A stretch of DNA of 35,701 nt from Candidatus Fibrimonas termitidis (GTDB taxonomy: Bacteria > Fibrobacterota > Fibrobacteria > Fibrobacterales > Fibrobacteraceae): positions 30,010 through 65,710 of the forward strand of contig LIUG01000033.1 in NCBI GenBank assembly GCA_001462245.1, in the 5' to 3' direction. The notes under the pieces were generated by a model. The model saw nothing but the letters and a program-made list of their open reading frames with translations. It was not told the origin of the DNA and did no database searches. This document shows, piece after piece, positions 26,201 through 34,208 of this stretch (positions are counted from its first letter, which is position 1; each line of letters begins with the position of its first letter). Both the position numbers and the translations under genes were made by a program.

Positions 26201-26499
26201 ATACATCAGTTTCAGGAAAAAATTTGCAAGCAACATGGGATTGGGCTTTTGTTACCGGCGGTGGTCCTAATTACAGTTACGAATATATCGGTACAGACTA
26301 TTATGGATTTTCCGCTTTAGGAGGGGGTCAATATAAAAACAACTATGAAGGGCTTCGTAATATGGGCTATTGGTGGAGTAGTACTGTTGGTTCTTATAAT
26401 GAATTAGGTTATTATTTCCAAATCAACCCAGTTGGAGGGATAGGTATTAATTCCGATGATAAGACTAACCTTAGAAGTGTCCGTTGCGTAAAAGACTAA
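23299..26499 (+). CDS. FISUMP-domain lipoprotein with Cys-rich tandem repeats
   Basis: A 1066-residue surface lipoprotein. The signal peptide ends at lipobox VFSC (Cys21), followed by a Gly/Ser/Glu spacer. Residues about 45-560 form a large, mostly beta region with no family I recognise (KAIVQANYEINAQADIDGKF and similar strands suggest a beta-sandwich or barrel-like fold). Residues about 575-885 are some 13-14 copies of a 21-residue unit, roughly IYDKCGGNSYDPQTQFC, with two Cys each. Residues about 890-1066 are a FISUMP domain (EQTWLKTNLNSDVPGSKCYD, YGRLYDWETAQDICPEGWHL, GYWWSSTVGSYNE, RSVRCVKD). FISUMP proteins are abundant in Fibrobacter and thought to act at the cell surface; their function is unknown. 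The ribosome binding site is AGAGG. Probably co-transcribed with the lipoprotein 13 bases downstream. Confidence 0.88.
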   Translation: MKGIKILRMACIFALTMVFSCSESGGGSGPVEEVKESVGLTDDGHDVVVFQRGDLDEVLFKIDTVSITDTSFLGRLYFRNMPANKTPVPGDIINSSITKNAPYGFLYRVVEVAKEGEDVTVVTVKYASIAEAVKEADVKFTAPLVYNEEYGQFLEKCSWRKPWDCVTAAVNWAYNDVIKPAGDIAEDAWNKTVSTVKLIAGNADVNKIEGTSFEVHGSVPVGTQNVGGEIKVDGKYAAVLLLDLQLREYKIQKAEMSVTQNQYLNLEAKLKGKFRENKSSNLQLYPLKSIEFLVGPITVVIETKAIVQANYEINAQADIDGKFTFSEESKYGFEYNIYTKKFEKIDENRRNYDYNVKHSAFGDVRVGFSAGVRSLLYGACGLDLTVGPSFALTSSTTNLSANSETKFSIDFDLNMAMVLQVDDWLNERWPYSYHIPLKTFERTKTLPSFTIKEYKEYDGGIFDGQELQNDKFSIPFEIKRDKSGLGFFVDAVGYCIETNKGECISGSGKRGTVTKDSRYNKSENSYYIGMGSNERFIADFEDLTHGTYNVIPYFKTYGGEIYYDTASAVNNYCTYQNKTINLETEFCSPSGVGTLCGGKSYDLSTQFCFDNTIYDKCNGWNNYNPLTQFCASDKRIYDLCGGNSYDPQTQFCLDNAIYDKCGNSSYNPKVYFCSDNELLRLCGGEIYDPSTKFCYGVEIHDLCGGQTYNPSAQSIQFCLGDVLYGKCGIDRDQTYDPSIKFCSGRTLYDLCGGNSYEPGTQSCCLDKIYDRGTEFCYSQKTYDKCGGNSYEPLTQFCSGNEVWDKCDGQTYNTSAKFCYNKTLYDLCGSYSYNPSTSFCFNNETVIKKCDGKTFDLSKGEMCCGTKIFNNGTQSCSNGEITNKTKDYCVYDEQGNGYECVIIGEQTWLKTNLNSDVPGSKCYDDIFYNCITYGRLYDWETAQDICPEGWHLPSKEEWQVLRDYAGGSNTSVSGKNLQATWDWAFVTGGGPNYSYEYIGTDYYGFSALGGGQYKNNYEGLRNMGYWWSSTVGSYNELGYYFQINPVGGIGINSDDKTNLRSVRCVKD
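25075..25925 (+). repeat. Tandem ~63-bp repeats encoding Cys-rich units
   Basis: About 13-14 diverged copies of a 63-base unit whose translation is x4-IYDKCGGxSYDPxTQFC. Some copies are longer (25440, 25490) or shorter (25590). Because of the repeated codons the antisense frame is also open over most of the array; it is not taken as a gene. Confidence 0.85.
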
Positions 26500-26512
26500 C
26501 CATGGAGAACCT

Positions 26513-27211
26513 ATGAAACTCAAAACCTCCATATTAGCAACAGCAATCACCCTAACGGCCTTCGCCTGTTCCGACTCGCCGTCCTCCCCATCGGACGACA
26601 GTTCCGGTAGCGAAGTTCTATCCTCAAGCTCGGAAACCGGTAATACCGTCTCAAGCTCCAGTGTCCCTAGAGTTACGGAAGGCAGGGCGTGCGAATACAT
26701 CGGCGAAGACTTTGGCTTTGACGGGCTTACCATCTGCGAAGAGATGCCGACAAACGCACCAGACATGTATGAACGCAAAGTAGAATGCGAACTAGAGGGC
26801 GGCACTTGGATAAATGCTTGCCCAAGCGGAGAAAAAGCCACCTGCATAAATGACGAAGACGAAGAAACAAAAGATATCTCGTATAAACTCTACACAGAAG
26901 ATTTTTACACTTGCGGTGACTTATTCATGAAAAATGCAGACGGAAGCGAAGACGTTATTTCCATGGGCGGAGCCTGCGGTCCGTTCAATCCTGTGGAATA
27001 CGTTCCTATCTCAGCATGTTCCGAGTTCCGTGAACTCCCTACAACCATCGTAAAAGCTGTATGTGCAGAGCAGAAGGTTCCTTTTGCAAATGAATGCCCG
27101 GGCTACGCAGATTTAATTTGCTACAGCCCCGAAGAAAAGGTGATCTCTTATTTTTACGGTGCGGCAGCACGCTCATACTATTGCGAAGATTTGGGCATGG
27201 AGGAATTGTAA
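26513..27211 (+). CDS. Ser-rich-linker lipoprotein of unknown function
   Basis: A 232-residue lipoprotein: signal peptide with lipobox AFAC (Cys19), then a low-complexity Ser-rich spacer (about 20-50: SDSPSSPSDDSSGSE, SSSVP), typical of Fibrobacter surface lipoproteins. A Cys-rich domain with about 12 Cys (GRACEYIGEDFGFDGLTICE, CELEGGTWINACPSGE, SMGGACGPF) follows, probably stabilised by disulfides or metal. The domain is unknown to me. The ribosome binding site GGAGA precedes the ATG. It follows the FISUMP protein by 13 bases, so the two may work together at the surface. Confidence 0.75.
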   Translation: MKLKTSILATAITLTAFACSDSPSSPSDDSSGSEVLSSSSETGNTVSSSSVPRVTEGRACEYIGEDFGFDGLTICEEMPTNAPDMYERKVECELEGGTWINACPSGEKATCINDEDEETKDISYKLYTEDFYTCGDLFMKNADGSEDVISMGGACGPFNPVEYVPISACSEFRELPTTIVKAVCAEQKVPFANECPGYADLICYSPEEKVISYFYGAAARSYYCEDLGMEEL

Positions 27212-27229
27212 TTTCTATATTTCAGCCTT
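27212..27229 (+). promoter_or_regulatory. Leaderless promoter of mazG
   Basis: TTTCTATATT (27212-27221) is followed after TCAGCCTT by the ATG at 27230, so transcription should start at or just before the start codon. No ribosome binding site. A poor -35 (TTGGGC, 19-base spacer) lies upstream. Confidence 0.5.
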
Positions 27230-27979
27230 ATGAAATTTGAAAATTTGCTCTCTATAATGCGGCGGCTTCGCTCTCCGGAGGGTTGCCCTTGGGATAGAGA
27301 GCAGAATTTTAACAGTTTGCTGCCATACCTTTTGGAAGAATCTTATGAATATATAGATGCCGCTCAAAGCGGGAACACAAAAGATATGATAGAAGAGCTT
27401 GGCGATGTGCTCCTGCAAGTGGTGTTTCATTCTCAAATCGCAAGCGAAGAAGGTAAATTCTCCATAGACGATGTTATAGATGCAATTTGCAAAAAGATGG
27501 TAGGTCGCCACCCGCACGTTTTTGGAAACGAAAATTTGGGCACTTCCAAAGAAGTTCTTGTGAAATGGGAGGAGATTAAAGCCGCCGAAAAAGAAGCAAA
27601 ACCAAAATCTGCGATGGATAAGGTGCCTCTTTCAATGGTGGCTCTTTCAAGAGCGCAGGAGCTTTCAAGGCGAGCTGCAAAAGTCGGTTTTGACTGGAGC
27701 GACTCCAAGCCTGTTTTAGAGAAGGTAAAAGAAGAGATAGAGGAGTTTGAGGCCGAAAAAACCGGTTCTTTGGAGGCAGAGGAAGAATTCGGCGATATTC
27801 TCTTTGCCCTTGTGAACTTGGCTAGGCACAAAGGCATAAACGCAGAAACTGCCCTGGCTCGGGCAAATTCAAAATTTGAAAAACGTTTTAGGCAAGTGGA
27901 AATAATGGCCGGTGGCCGGCCACAAGATTTTACATTGGAAGAATTGGATAAGTTTTGGGAATTGGCAAAGGGGGGTTAA
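27230..27979 (+). CDS. mazG: Nucleoside triphosphate pyrophosphohydrolase MazG
   Basis: A 249-residue MazG that hydrolyses (d)NTPs to NMP + PPi, cleaning aberrant nucleotides and lowering (p)ppGpp signals. Both tandem MazG domains are present: the first with RSPEGCPWDREQNFNSL, LEESYEYIDA and EELGDVLLQVVFH, the second with KEEIEEFEAE and EEEFGDILFALVNLARH. The EExxE and ExxD metal-binding motifs are intact. Length equals the full family. It ends directly against the stop codon of the convergent gene (no intervening base), leaving no room for a terminator. Confidence 0.96.
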   Translation: MKFENLLSIMRRLRSPEGCPWDREQNFNSLLPYLLEESYEYIDAAQSGNTKDMIEELGDVLLQVVFHSQIASEEGKFSIDDVIDAICKKMVGRHPHVFGNENLGTSKEVLVKWEEIKAAEKEAKPKSAMDKVPLSMVALSRAQELSRRAAKVGFDWSDSKPVLEKVKEEIEEFEAEKTGSLEAEEEFGDILFALVNLARHKGINAETALARANSKFEKRFRQVEIMAGGRPQDFTLEELDKFWELAKGG

Positions 27980-28360
27980 TCAAGGCAGCATAGCCACAAT
28001 CTTTTGTGCTATGTGATCCACAATTTCCGGTGAAAGGGCGTATTGCTTTTCTTGAACCAATTGCTGCGCTCGTTGCACCTTCTCTTCTCTGGCTTTTTCC
28101 CAATTGCTTGGGGCGGGGTTTGGGTCTTCCAAAATTTTCATTGCCAAGGGGGAGAGGGTAATTGTATCGCCGGAGCTTAGGGTTGTGCTTTGCGCTCCGT
28201 TAGCTTCCGGTACAGGCTTGTGCGGTTTTGGAGCGGTTTCCGGTTGGCTATTTTTTACGGGCTGCTCTTTTTTTATGGAATGCTCCCACTTGCTCGGCAT
28301 TGCCGAGTCCGGATTTCTGACTAAATCCGCGACGCGAGTTGTTATAGAGAGCGTTTCCAT
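27980..28360 (-). CDS. Hypothetical protein with FlgM-like C-terminus
   Basis: A 126-residue protein. Residues about 1-75 are low-complexity and Pro/Lys/Glu-rich, likely disordered. The end (RAQQLVQEKQYALSPEIVDHIAQKIVAML) resembles the C-terminal helices of FlgM-type anti-sigma-28 factors, but that match is short and uncertain. I chose the ATG at 28360 because GAGG lies 8 bases before it; a longer frame from 28399 lacks this. It lies 76 bases downstream of the two-gene unit at 28437-29083. Confidence 0.6.
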   Translation of the reverse strand: METLSITTRVADLVRNPDSAMPSKWEHSIKKEQPVKNSQPETAPKPHKPVPEANGAQSTTLSSGDTITLSPLAMKILEDPNPAPSNWEKAREEKVQRAQQLVQEKQYALSPEIVDHIAQKIVAMLP

Positions 28361-28436
28361 GGTTCTATCCTCATTGTTACTATCGGCACAATTTAGCAAA
28401 ACTTTAGCGTAAAAATGTTAAAATAGTAAAAAAATA

Positions 28437-28634
28437 CTATTCCGTATTGTCTATTCCATAAACCAAGAAATCTATTTCGTCTTGCTTTTTGCCTGCCTTT
28501 AAGAATACACGTGCGAATTCAGCCTTAATTGCTGCTTCGGAGAGTTTGCCGTCATTTTCCTTATTCTCCCTTAGCTTGAGGCTAATCATTTCTTGCACTT
28601 TCGTGTTGTCTAAACCACTTCTGCTTATTGCCAT
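28437..28634 (-). CDS. Small hypothetical protein (65 aa)
   Basis: A 65-residue, highly charged, probably all-helical protein (VQEMISLKLRENKENDGK, AAIKAEFARVFLKAGKKQDE). Its ATG lies within the last 10 bases of the upstream gene (28625-29083), so translation is coupled. No family recognised and no membrane or export signal. Size and coupling suggest a partner subunit of the 152-residue protein. Confidence 0.6.
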   Translation of the reverse strand: MAISRSGLDNTKVQEMISLKLRENKENDGKLSEAAIKAEFARVFLKAGKKQDEIDFLVYGIDNTE

Positions 28635-29083
28635 GCAGCCCCCGGAGTTGAGGTTAGTGGATAACGTTCTATATAAAGCCTAGCAAGCATAAAAAGGTCG
28701 CCTGCAGTTACACGGTCGCTGTTGCCACCGGATTTTTCTGCACGGCAAATAATTGAAACTGTTTCTATTATAGTTCTATCGTTAATTCTCGGCTCGCTTT
28801 CAAGCAGTTTTTCTGCGCTTAGCCTGCGCAAAAGGCCAATTCTTTCCCTTGGTGCCCACAAAATATTCCCATACACATCTTGATTGCCTATTACGTCTAT
28901 TATTCCAATTTGTTCTATGTAGTCAATAATGAGAGCTTTGCTTTCTTTTTCGTTAATTATTGCAATTCTCTTTAAAGTGCTGTCTTGTTGTTTATCGTCA
29001 AAGAATACCAATATGTTCTTCGCCATGAGTTTCATGTCTGGCGGCATGCTCGAAAGCGGCATTATTGCTAATCTATTTATCAT
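28625..29083 (-). CDS. Hypothetical protein (152 aa)
   Basis: A 152-residue protein with no family I recognise. The N-terminal half looks alpha/beta (MAKNILVFFDDKQ, LKRIAIINEKESKALIIDY, IGIIDVIGNQDVYGNILWAP). The C-terminal half is helical (RIGLLRRLSAEKLLESEP, ETVSIICRAEKS, AGDLFMLARLYIERYPL). It is divergent from the nif operon, with its start about 90 bases from the nif -35. The start is uncertain: AGGTGAG lies 13 bases before the first ATG, and internal ATGs (for example 29062) are possible. It overlaps the next small gene by 10 bases. Confidence 0.6.
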   Translation of the reverse strand: MINRLAIMPLSSMPPDMKLMAKNILVFFDDKQQDSTLKRIAIINEKESKALIIDYIEQIGIIDVIGNQDVYGNILWAPRERIGLLRRLSAEKLLESEPRINDRTIIETVSIICRAEKSGGNSDRVTAGDLFMLARLYIERYPLTSTPGAAWQ

Positions 29084-29174
29084 AATAACACTTTAACTCA
29101 CCTATAATATATTAAATTTTCGCAAGATAGAATATTATAGTAAATATTTTTTTTATTTTTTTTCATTTTTACCC

Positions 29175-29203
29175 TTGCCAAAGCCTTTTTATTTTTCTAT
29201 ATT
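29175..29203 (+). promoter_or_regulatory. nif operon promoter
   Basis: TTGCCA (29175-29180), 17 bases, TATATT (29198-29203, within the common TTTTCTATATT motif). Transcription should begin near 29210, just before the structured leader. No sigma54 (-24/-12) motif is seen, so control is unlikely to follow the NifA/RpoN scheme. Confidence 0.65.
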
Positions 29204-29209
29204 TACTCT

Positions 29210-30136
<927 letters not shown>

Positions 30137-30146
30137 AGGAGGATAT

Positions 30147-30470
30147 ATGTTACTAGTAAGAGCAATTGTGCGCCCCGAAAAATCAGGGGCTGTTATGAGC
30201 GAACTTGCGGCTGCGGGCTTCCCTGCCGTAACAAAGCTTGATGTCTATGGACGCGGCAAACAAAAAGGCATTACCGTTGGCGATGTTCATTACGATGAAA
30301 TCCCAAAAGAGATGCTCGTTATCGTTTGCAACGACGAAGATAAAGAAGACATTGTAAAGATAATCATCCGCATGGCAAAAACGGGTGAAGGCAATTACGG
30401 TGACGGGCGTATCTTTGTTTCCCCTGTGGAATCGGCATACACAATCAGCTCCGGCAAAGCCGGATTGTAG
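30147..30470 (+). CDS. nifI1: Nitrogenase PII-like regulator NifI1
   Basis: A 107-residue PII-family protein (NifI1/GlnBI). With NifI2 it forms a complex that binds dinitrogenase and blocks it when ammonium is plentiful; 2-oxoglutarate and ATP relieve this. The PII fold is clear: LLVRAIVRPEKSGAVMSELA, T-loop region DVYGRGKQKGITVGDVHYDE, B-loop and C-loop AKTGEGNYGDGRIFVSPVE. The T-loop lacks the uridylylated Tyr context of GlnB, as expected for NifI. A perfect AAAGGAGG ribosome binding site sits between nifH and this gene. Confidence 0.96.
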   Translation: MLLVRAIVRPEKSGAVMSELAAAGFPAVTKLDVYGRGKQKGITVGDVHYDEIPKEMLVIVCNDEDKEDIVKIIIRMAKTGEGNYGDGRIFVSPVESAYTISSGKAGL

Positions 30471-30478
30471 GAGGCTGT

Positions 30479-30880
30479 ATGCGGGAGATTATGTGCTTTA
30501 TACGCGCAAATAAGGTCAATGACACAAAAAGAGCGCTGGCAGAAAACGGCTTCCCCGCTTTTACCTGTTGCAGGTGCCTTGGGCGCGGTAAAAAAAGTAT
30601 CGGCTCAAACGTGTTGAAAACCATCATTGCAACCGGCGAATTGCCGCTTGATCAGACTGGGGAAAGCCTCACCGAGGCCACACGGCTTATAGCAAAACGT
30701 TTTTTCACCCTTATAATCGACGACCAAGATGTAGATAAAGCGATTAAGGCGATAATCGGCGTGAACCAGACCGGCAACCCCGGAGACGGCAGAATTTTTG
30801 TTTTGCCAATCCTTGAAACGCACTCTGTTAGAACAGGTATCGGAGGAGCGCAAATCGCATCAAAGGAGGGCGAACCATGA
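30479..30880 (+). CDS. nifI2: Nitrogenase PII-like regulator NifI2
   Basis: A 133-residue NifI2, the larger partner of NifI1. Seen: MREIMCFIRANKVNDTKRAL, GFPAFTCCRCLGRGKKSIGS, an extended T-loop (about 45-75: LKTIIATGELPLDQTGESLT), then RFFTLIIDDQDVDKAIKAII and TGNPGDGRIFVLPI. The longer T-loop is the normal difference from NifI1. The ribosome binding site TAGGAGG overlaps the nifI1 stop. Its own stop overlaps the nifD ATG (ATGA). Confidence 0.96.
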   Translation: MREIMCFIRANKVNDTKRALAENGFPAFTCCRCLGRGKKSIGSNVLKTIIATGELPLDQTGESLTEATRLIAKRFFTLIIDDQDVDKAIKAIIGVNQTGNPGDGRIFVLPILETHSVRTGIGGAQIASKEGEP

Positions 30881-32487
30881 CTGCAAGCAACAGAGAAAAG
30901 CTACTCGAAAAATACTCCGCAAAGGTTTACAAAAACCGCAAAGAGCACATTCTGCAACTGGACGAAACCGATAAAGTCGATACCATAGCCGCCAACACCC
31001 GTGCAATTCCGGGTGTAATGACTGCACGCGGTTGTTGTTATGCAGGTTGCAAAGGCGTTGTTGTTGGCCCTTTGAAAGACGTATGCGTTATAACGCACGG
31101 CCCTATAGGCTGCGGTTTTTATAGCTGGGGCACAAGGCGCAACAAAGCCAAACCGGACGAAAATACGGAAAAAAACTTTATCCCATATTGCTTCTCAACA
31201 GATATGCAGGAATCGGATATAGTATTTGGCGGAGAAAAGAAACTTGAAAAAGCCATAGAAGAAGCAGTTGAACTATTCAGCCCAAAGTGCATTATGATTT
31301 GCTCCACTTGCCCAATAGGCCTTATCGGTGATGATGTGCAGGCGGTGGCAAGGCGCACGGAAGCGAAATACGGCATAGCTGCAATCGGTTATTCATGCGA
31401 AGGCTACAAGGGTGTTTCCCAGTCCGGCGGTCACCATATCGCTAACAACGGGTTGATGCGTTATGTAATCGGCATTGGCGACAAAAAGCCGAAAACAAAA
31501 TTCTCCGTAAACGTTTTGGGCGAATACAATATAGGCGGTGATGGTTGGGAAGAGGAGCGCATTCTCAAGCGTTGTGGCATTGAGGTGGTAAATTTATTCA
31601 CCGGCGATGCTTCATACGAAGGATTGAAAAGCGCACACTTGGCTCATTTGAACTTGGTGATGTGCCACCGCTCCATCAACTACATCGCAGAGATGATGAA
31701 AACAAAATACGGCATAGATTGGCTAAAGGTCAATTTTATCGGCGTTGGCGCAACTTGCAAAACTCTGCGTGAAATAGCAAAATATTTCAACGACCCTCAG
31801 CTTACTGCAAGGGTAGAAGAAGTGATTAAAGACGAGCTTTCGGTAATTCAAGAAGATATGGCTTACTACAAAAAGAAACTGACCGGCAAAACAGCGGGCA
31901 TTTTCTCAGGCGGTTCACGTTCTCACCACTATCAGGTTCTCCTTGAAGACTTGGGTGTAAAAACCGTTATCGCAGGCTATGAGTTCGCTCACCGAGACGA
32001 TTACGAAGGGCGAGACATAATTCCTCAAATAAAGGAAGATGCGGACAATAAGAACATTGAAAGCATCGTGGTTGCAAAAGACGAAAAGTTATACCGTGAA
32101 GTTTATACCAAAGAACAAATTGATGCACTCAAAAGCGGAGATTGCGGTATTGAACTGGACACTTACGGCGGCATGATACCTGAGATGGACACGGGTGATG
32201 TTGTTGTTGACGATTACAATCACTTTGAAACCGACGAACTGATAAAATCCGTAAAACCTGATATATTTTTATCCGGTATAAAAGACAAATATTCAATACA
32301 AAAAGCCGGCGTAGCTTCACGGCAAATTCATTCTTACGATTATTCCGGCCCTTATTCCGGTTTCCGTGGTGCGGTAAATTTTGGGCGAGACATTGCGATG
32401 GCAATATACACCAATTCTTGGGCTTTGGTAACTCCGCCTTGGAAACACGAACCTATGCTCACCGGTCATTTACAGGAGGAAAAATAA
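30877..32487 (+). CDS. nifD: Nitrogenase molybdenum-iron protein alpha chain NifD
   Basis: The 536-residue alpha subunit of dinitrogenase. P-cluster ligands are Cys53 (ARGCCYAG), Cys79 (GPIGCGFYS) and Cys145 (CSTCPIGLIGDD). FeMo-cofactor ligands are Cys263 (LVMCHRSINYI) and His485 (QIHSYDYSGPY). Active-site residues Gln182 and His186 (GVSQSGGHHIAN) and Arg348 (GGSRSHH), matching Azotobacter Gln191/His195/Arg359, are present, so this is a true Mo-type NifD and not a NifE or NflD. The stretch after FAHRDDYEGRDIIP (about 384-440) is the insertion of the Clostridium pasteurianum-type enzyme, which also explains the length. AAAGGAGG precedes the ATG. Confidence 0.98.
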   Translation: MTASNREKLLEKYSAKVYKNRKEHILQLDETDKVDTIAANTRAIPGVMTARGCCYAGCKGVVVGPLKDVCVITHGPIGCGFYSWGTRRNKAKPDENTEKNFIPYCFSTDMQESDIVFGGEKKLEKAIEEAVELFSPKCIMICSTCPIGLIGDDVQAVARRTEAKYGIAAIGYSCEGYKGVSQSGGHHIANNGLMRYVIGIGDKKPKTKFSVNVLGEYNIGGDGWEEERILKRCGIEVVNLFTGDASYEGLKSAHLAHLNLVMCHRSINYIAEMMKTKYGIDWLKVNFIGVGATCKTLREIAKYFNDPQLTARVEEVIKDELSVIQEDMAYYKKKLTGKTAGIFSGGSRSHHYQVLLEDLGVKTVIAGYEFAHRDDYEGRDIIPQIKEDADNKNIESIVVAKDEKLYREVYTKEQIDALKSGDCGIELDTYGGMIPEMDTGDVVVDDYNHFETDELIKSVKPDIFLSGIKDKYSIQKAGVASRQIHSYDYSGPYSGFRGAVNFGRDIAMAIYTNSWALVTPPWKHEPMLTGHLQEEK

Positions 32488-33851
32488 TGCTTGACTTAAC
32501 ACCTAAAGAATTAAAAGAGCGTACCGCTCTGAGAGTAAATCCTTGTAAAACCTGCCAACCTGTTGGAGCAATGTATGCAGCACTTGGTGTTGCAAGATGT
32601 ATGCCTCACAGCCACGGTTCGCAGGGTTGCTGTTCATATCACAGAATGGTTTTGTCCCGTCATTTCAAAGAACCGGCAATCGCTTCGTCATCGTCCTTTA
32701 CCGAAGGCGCATCCGTGTTTGGCGGCAGGAGCAATATAAATACTTCTGTGAAAAATGTCTTTGATATGTATAACCCGGATGTTATTGCCGTGCATACAAC
32801 CTGCTTGTCAGAAACTATCGGCGATGATTTGAATTCTTTTATCTCGGATATAGAGCTTCCGCCGGGCAAATTGGTGGTGCATTGCAACACTCCGAGCTAT
32901 GTAGGTTCGCACATCAACGGCTTTTTCAATATGATGATGGGTTTTATGAACTACCTGACCGGCAAAACAGGTACATCAAACGGCAAAACGGCTATATTCC
33001 CCGGCTGGGTAAACCCCGGTGATATCAGAGAGCTAAAGCGTATTGCAAAGTTTATGGAAGTGCCTGCGGTATTTTTCCCAGACCAAAGCGGTGTATTAGA
33101 TGCACCCATGAACGGCAGGTATGAGCTATACCCAAAAGGCGGAACTAAAATAGAAGAAATCCGTGGCCTTGGCGACAGCAAAGGGCTTATAGCACTAGGT
33201 GAGATAATCAACATAGAGCCGGCTGAACTTCTGCAAAAGAAATGGAAAGTCCCTTATACTTTGCTACCCATGCCGGTAGGCGTTGCCTACACCGACCAAT
33301 ATGTGATGGCACTGCGAAGCCAGTCCAAGGTTGAAATTCCGGAAGAACTGGAAGCAGAACGTGGCCGGTTGGTTGATTTGATGTTGGATTCCGCTCAATA
33401 CACTCACGGTAAAAAGGTTGCTATCTTCGGCGACCCGGATGTGGTTATAGGGCTTACATCGCTTGCGCTGGAAATGGGAATGATCCCCAAATACGTTATC
33501 ACAGGAACTCCCAAAGAGGAATTCACCCGCAAGATTGAAGCGTTGTTTGAACACTACGGGGTTAGCGGTTGCACAGCCAAAGCGAATGCGGATCTTTTTG
33601 AGCTTCATCAACGGATAAAGAACGAGAAGGTGGATTTGTTGCTAGGTTCAACCTACGGCAAGCAGATTGCGAAAGCCGAAGACATCCCCTTTATCCGTGC
33701 CGGATTCCCTGTAATAGACAGATATGGCGGGCCTTTGCAGTCCATAGTCGGCTATAACGGTGGTGCGTATTTGGTGGAGAAAATCACAAATGCGCTTATG
33801 GACAGGTTTGACCGTGACAGCTCGGATGAGGATTTTGAGATAGTGTTGTGA
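32487..33851 (+). CDS. nifK: Nitrogenase molybdenum-iron protein beta chain NifK
   Basis: The 454-residue beta subunit; with NifD it forms the alpha2beta2 dinitrogenase. P-cluster ligands: Cys23 (NPCKTCQPVGA), Cys48 (HGSQGCCSYHR) and Cys106 (AVHTTCLSETIGDD). FTEGASVFGG and LLGSTYGKQIAK are also typical. The short N-terminus is that of the Clostridium type; Azotobacter NifK is about 70 residues longer. I chose the ATG at 32487, which overlaps the nifD stop by one base (TAATG) and follows CAGGAGG; an in-frame upstream start at 32418 lies within nifD. It is the last nif gene here; no nifE, nifN or nifB follows. Confidence 0.97.
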   Translation: MLDLTPKELKERTALRVNPCKTCQPVGAMYAALGVARCMPHSHGSQGCCSYHRMVLSRHFKEPAIASSSSFTEGASVFGGRSNINTSVKNVFDMYNPDVIAVHTTCLSETIGDDLNSFISDIELPPGKLVVHCNTPSYVGSHINGFFNMMMGFMNYLTGKTGTSNGKTAIFPGWVNPGDIRELKRIAKFMEVPAVFFPDQSGVLDAPMNGRYELYPKGGTKIEEIRGLGDSKGLIALGEIINIEPAELLQKKWKVPYTLLPMPVGVAYTDQYVMALRSQSKVEIPEELEAERGRLVDLMLDSAQYTHGKKVAIFGDPDVVIGLTSLALEMGMIPKYVITGTPKEEFTRKIEALFEHYGVSGCTAKANADLFELHQRIKNEKVDLLLGSTYGKQIAKAEDIPFIRAGFPVIDRYGGPLQSIVGYNGGAYLVEKITNALMDRFDRDSSDEDFEIVL

Positions 33852-33872
33852 GTATGACCTATTGATTCAAGC

Positions 33873-33896
33873 TTTTCTATATTACCCTTACATATT
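33873..33896 (+). promoter_or_regulatory. Promoter after nifK
   Basis: TTTTCTATATT (33873-33883) lies 13 bases before the ATG at 33897, with no ribosome binding site. It marks a new transcription unit and the end of the nif operon. No terminator hairpin is seen in the 45-base gap. Confidence 0.5.
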
Positions 33897-34208
33897 ATGC
33901 GAATAGTAAGAGTAAAAGATATTAAAGACGGAATGGTTTTGGCTGAGCCTTTAACCAGTTCTGTCGGCGTTGTTCTAATGGGCGAAGGCACGGTGCTTAG
34001 GCAATCGTTTGGGCCGCGGCTTGCGCAAAGAGGAATTGCCACTGTTTGCGTTGAAGGCGAGCCAGACCCTGAAGATGTAGCTGAGGAGCATAGCAGTGGA
34101 TCTCAAAAAATACCTTTGGAAGTTTTATTTGGAAAGAAATTGGTTAATGAGTCTATGAAAACCATTTACGAGGCCTTGGTAAGGCACAGGAATTCCGGTG
34201 GAACCTAA
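33897..34208 (+). CDS. Stand-alone HD-GYP N-terminal-like domain protein
   Basis: A 103-residue protein. Residues 1-55 (VRVKDIKDGMVLAEPLTSSV, VLMGEGTVLRQSF, LAQRGIATVCVEGE) match the small beta domain found at the N-terminus of many HD-GYP phosphodiesterases ('I.dGM.La.pl...G..Ll..Gt.Lt'). No HD-GYP domain follows; instead a short helical tail overlaps the start of an HDOD gene by 11 bases. So the two usual parts of one protein are perhaps encoded here by two genes. A role in signalling with the HDOD partner is inference. Confidence 0.7.
   Translation: MRIVRVKDIKDGMVLAEPLTSSVGVVLMGEGTVLRQSFGPRLAQRGIATVCVEGEPDPEDVAEEHSSGSQKIPLEVLFGKKLVNESMKTIYEALVRHRNSGGT

Noticed and set aside
32418-32486. 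Upstream start for nifK within nifD
   Set aside because: The extra 23 residues are antiphase nifD coding sequence; the ATG at 32487 has a ribosome binding site and coupled overlap.
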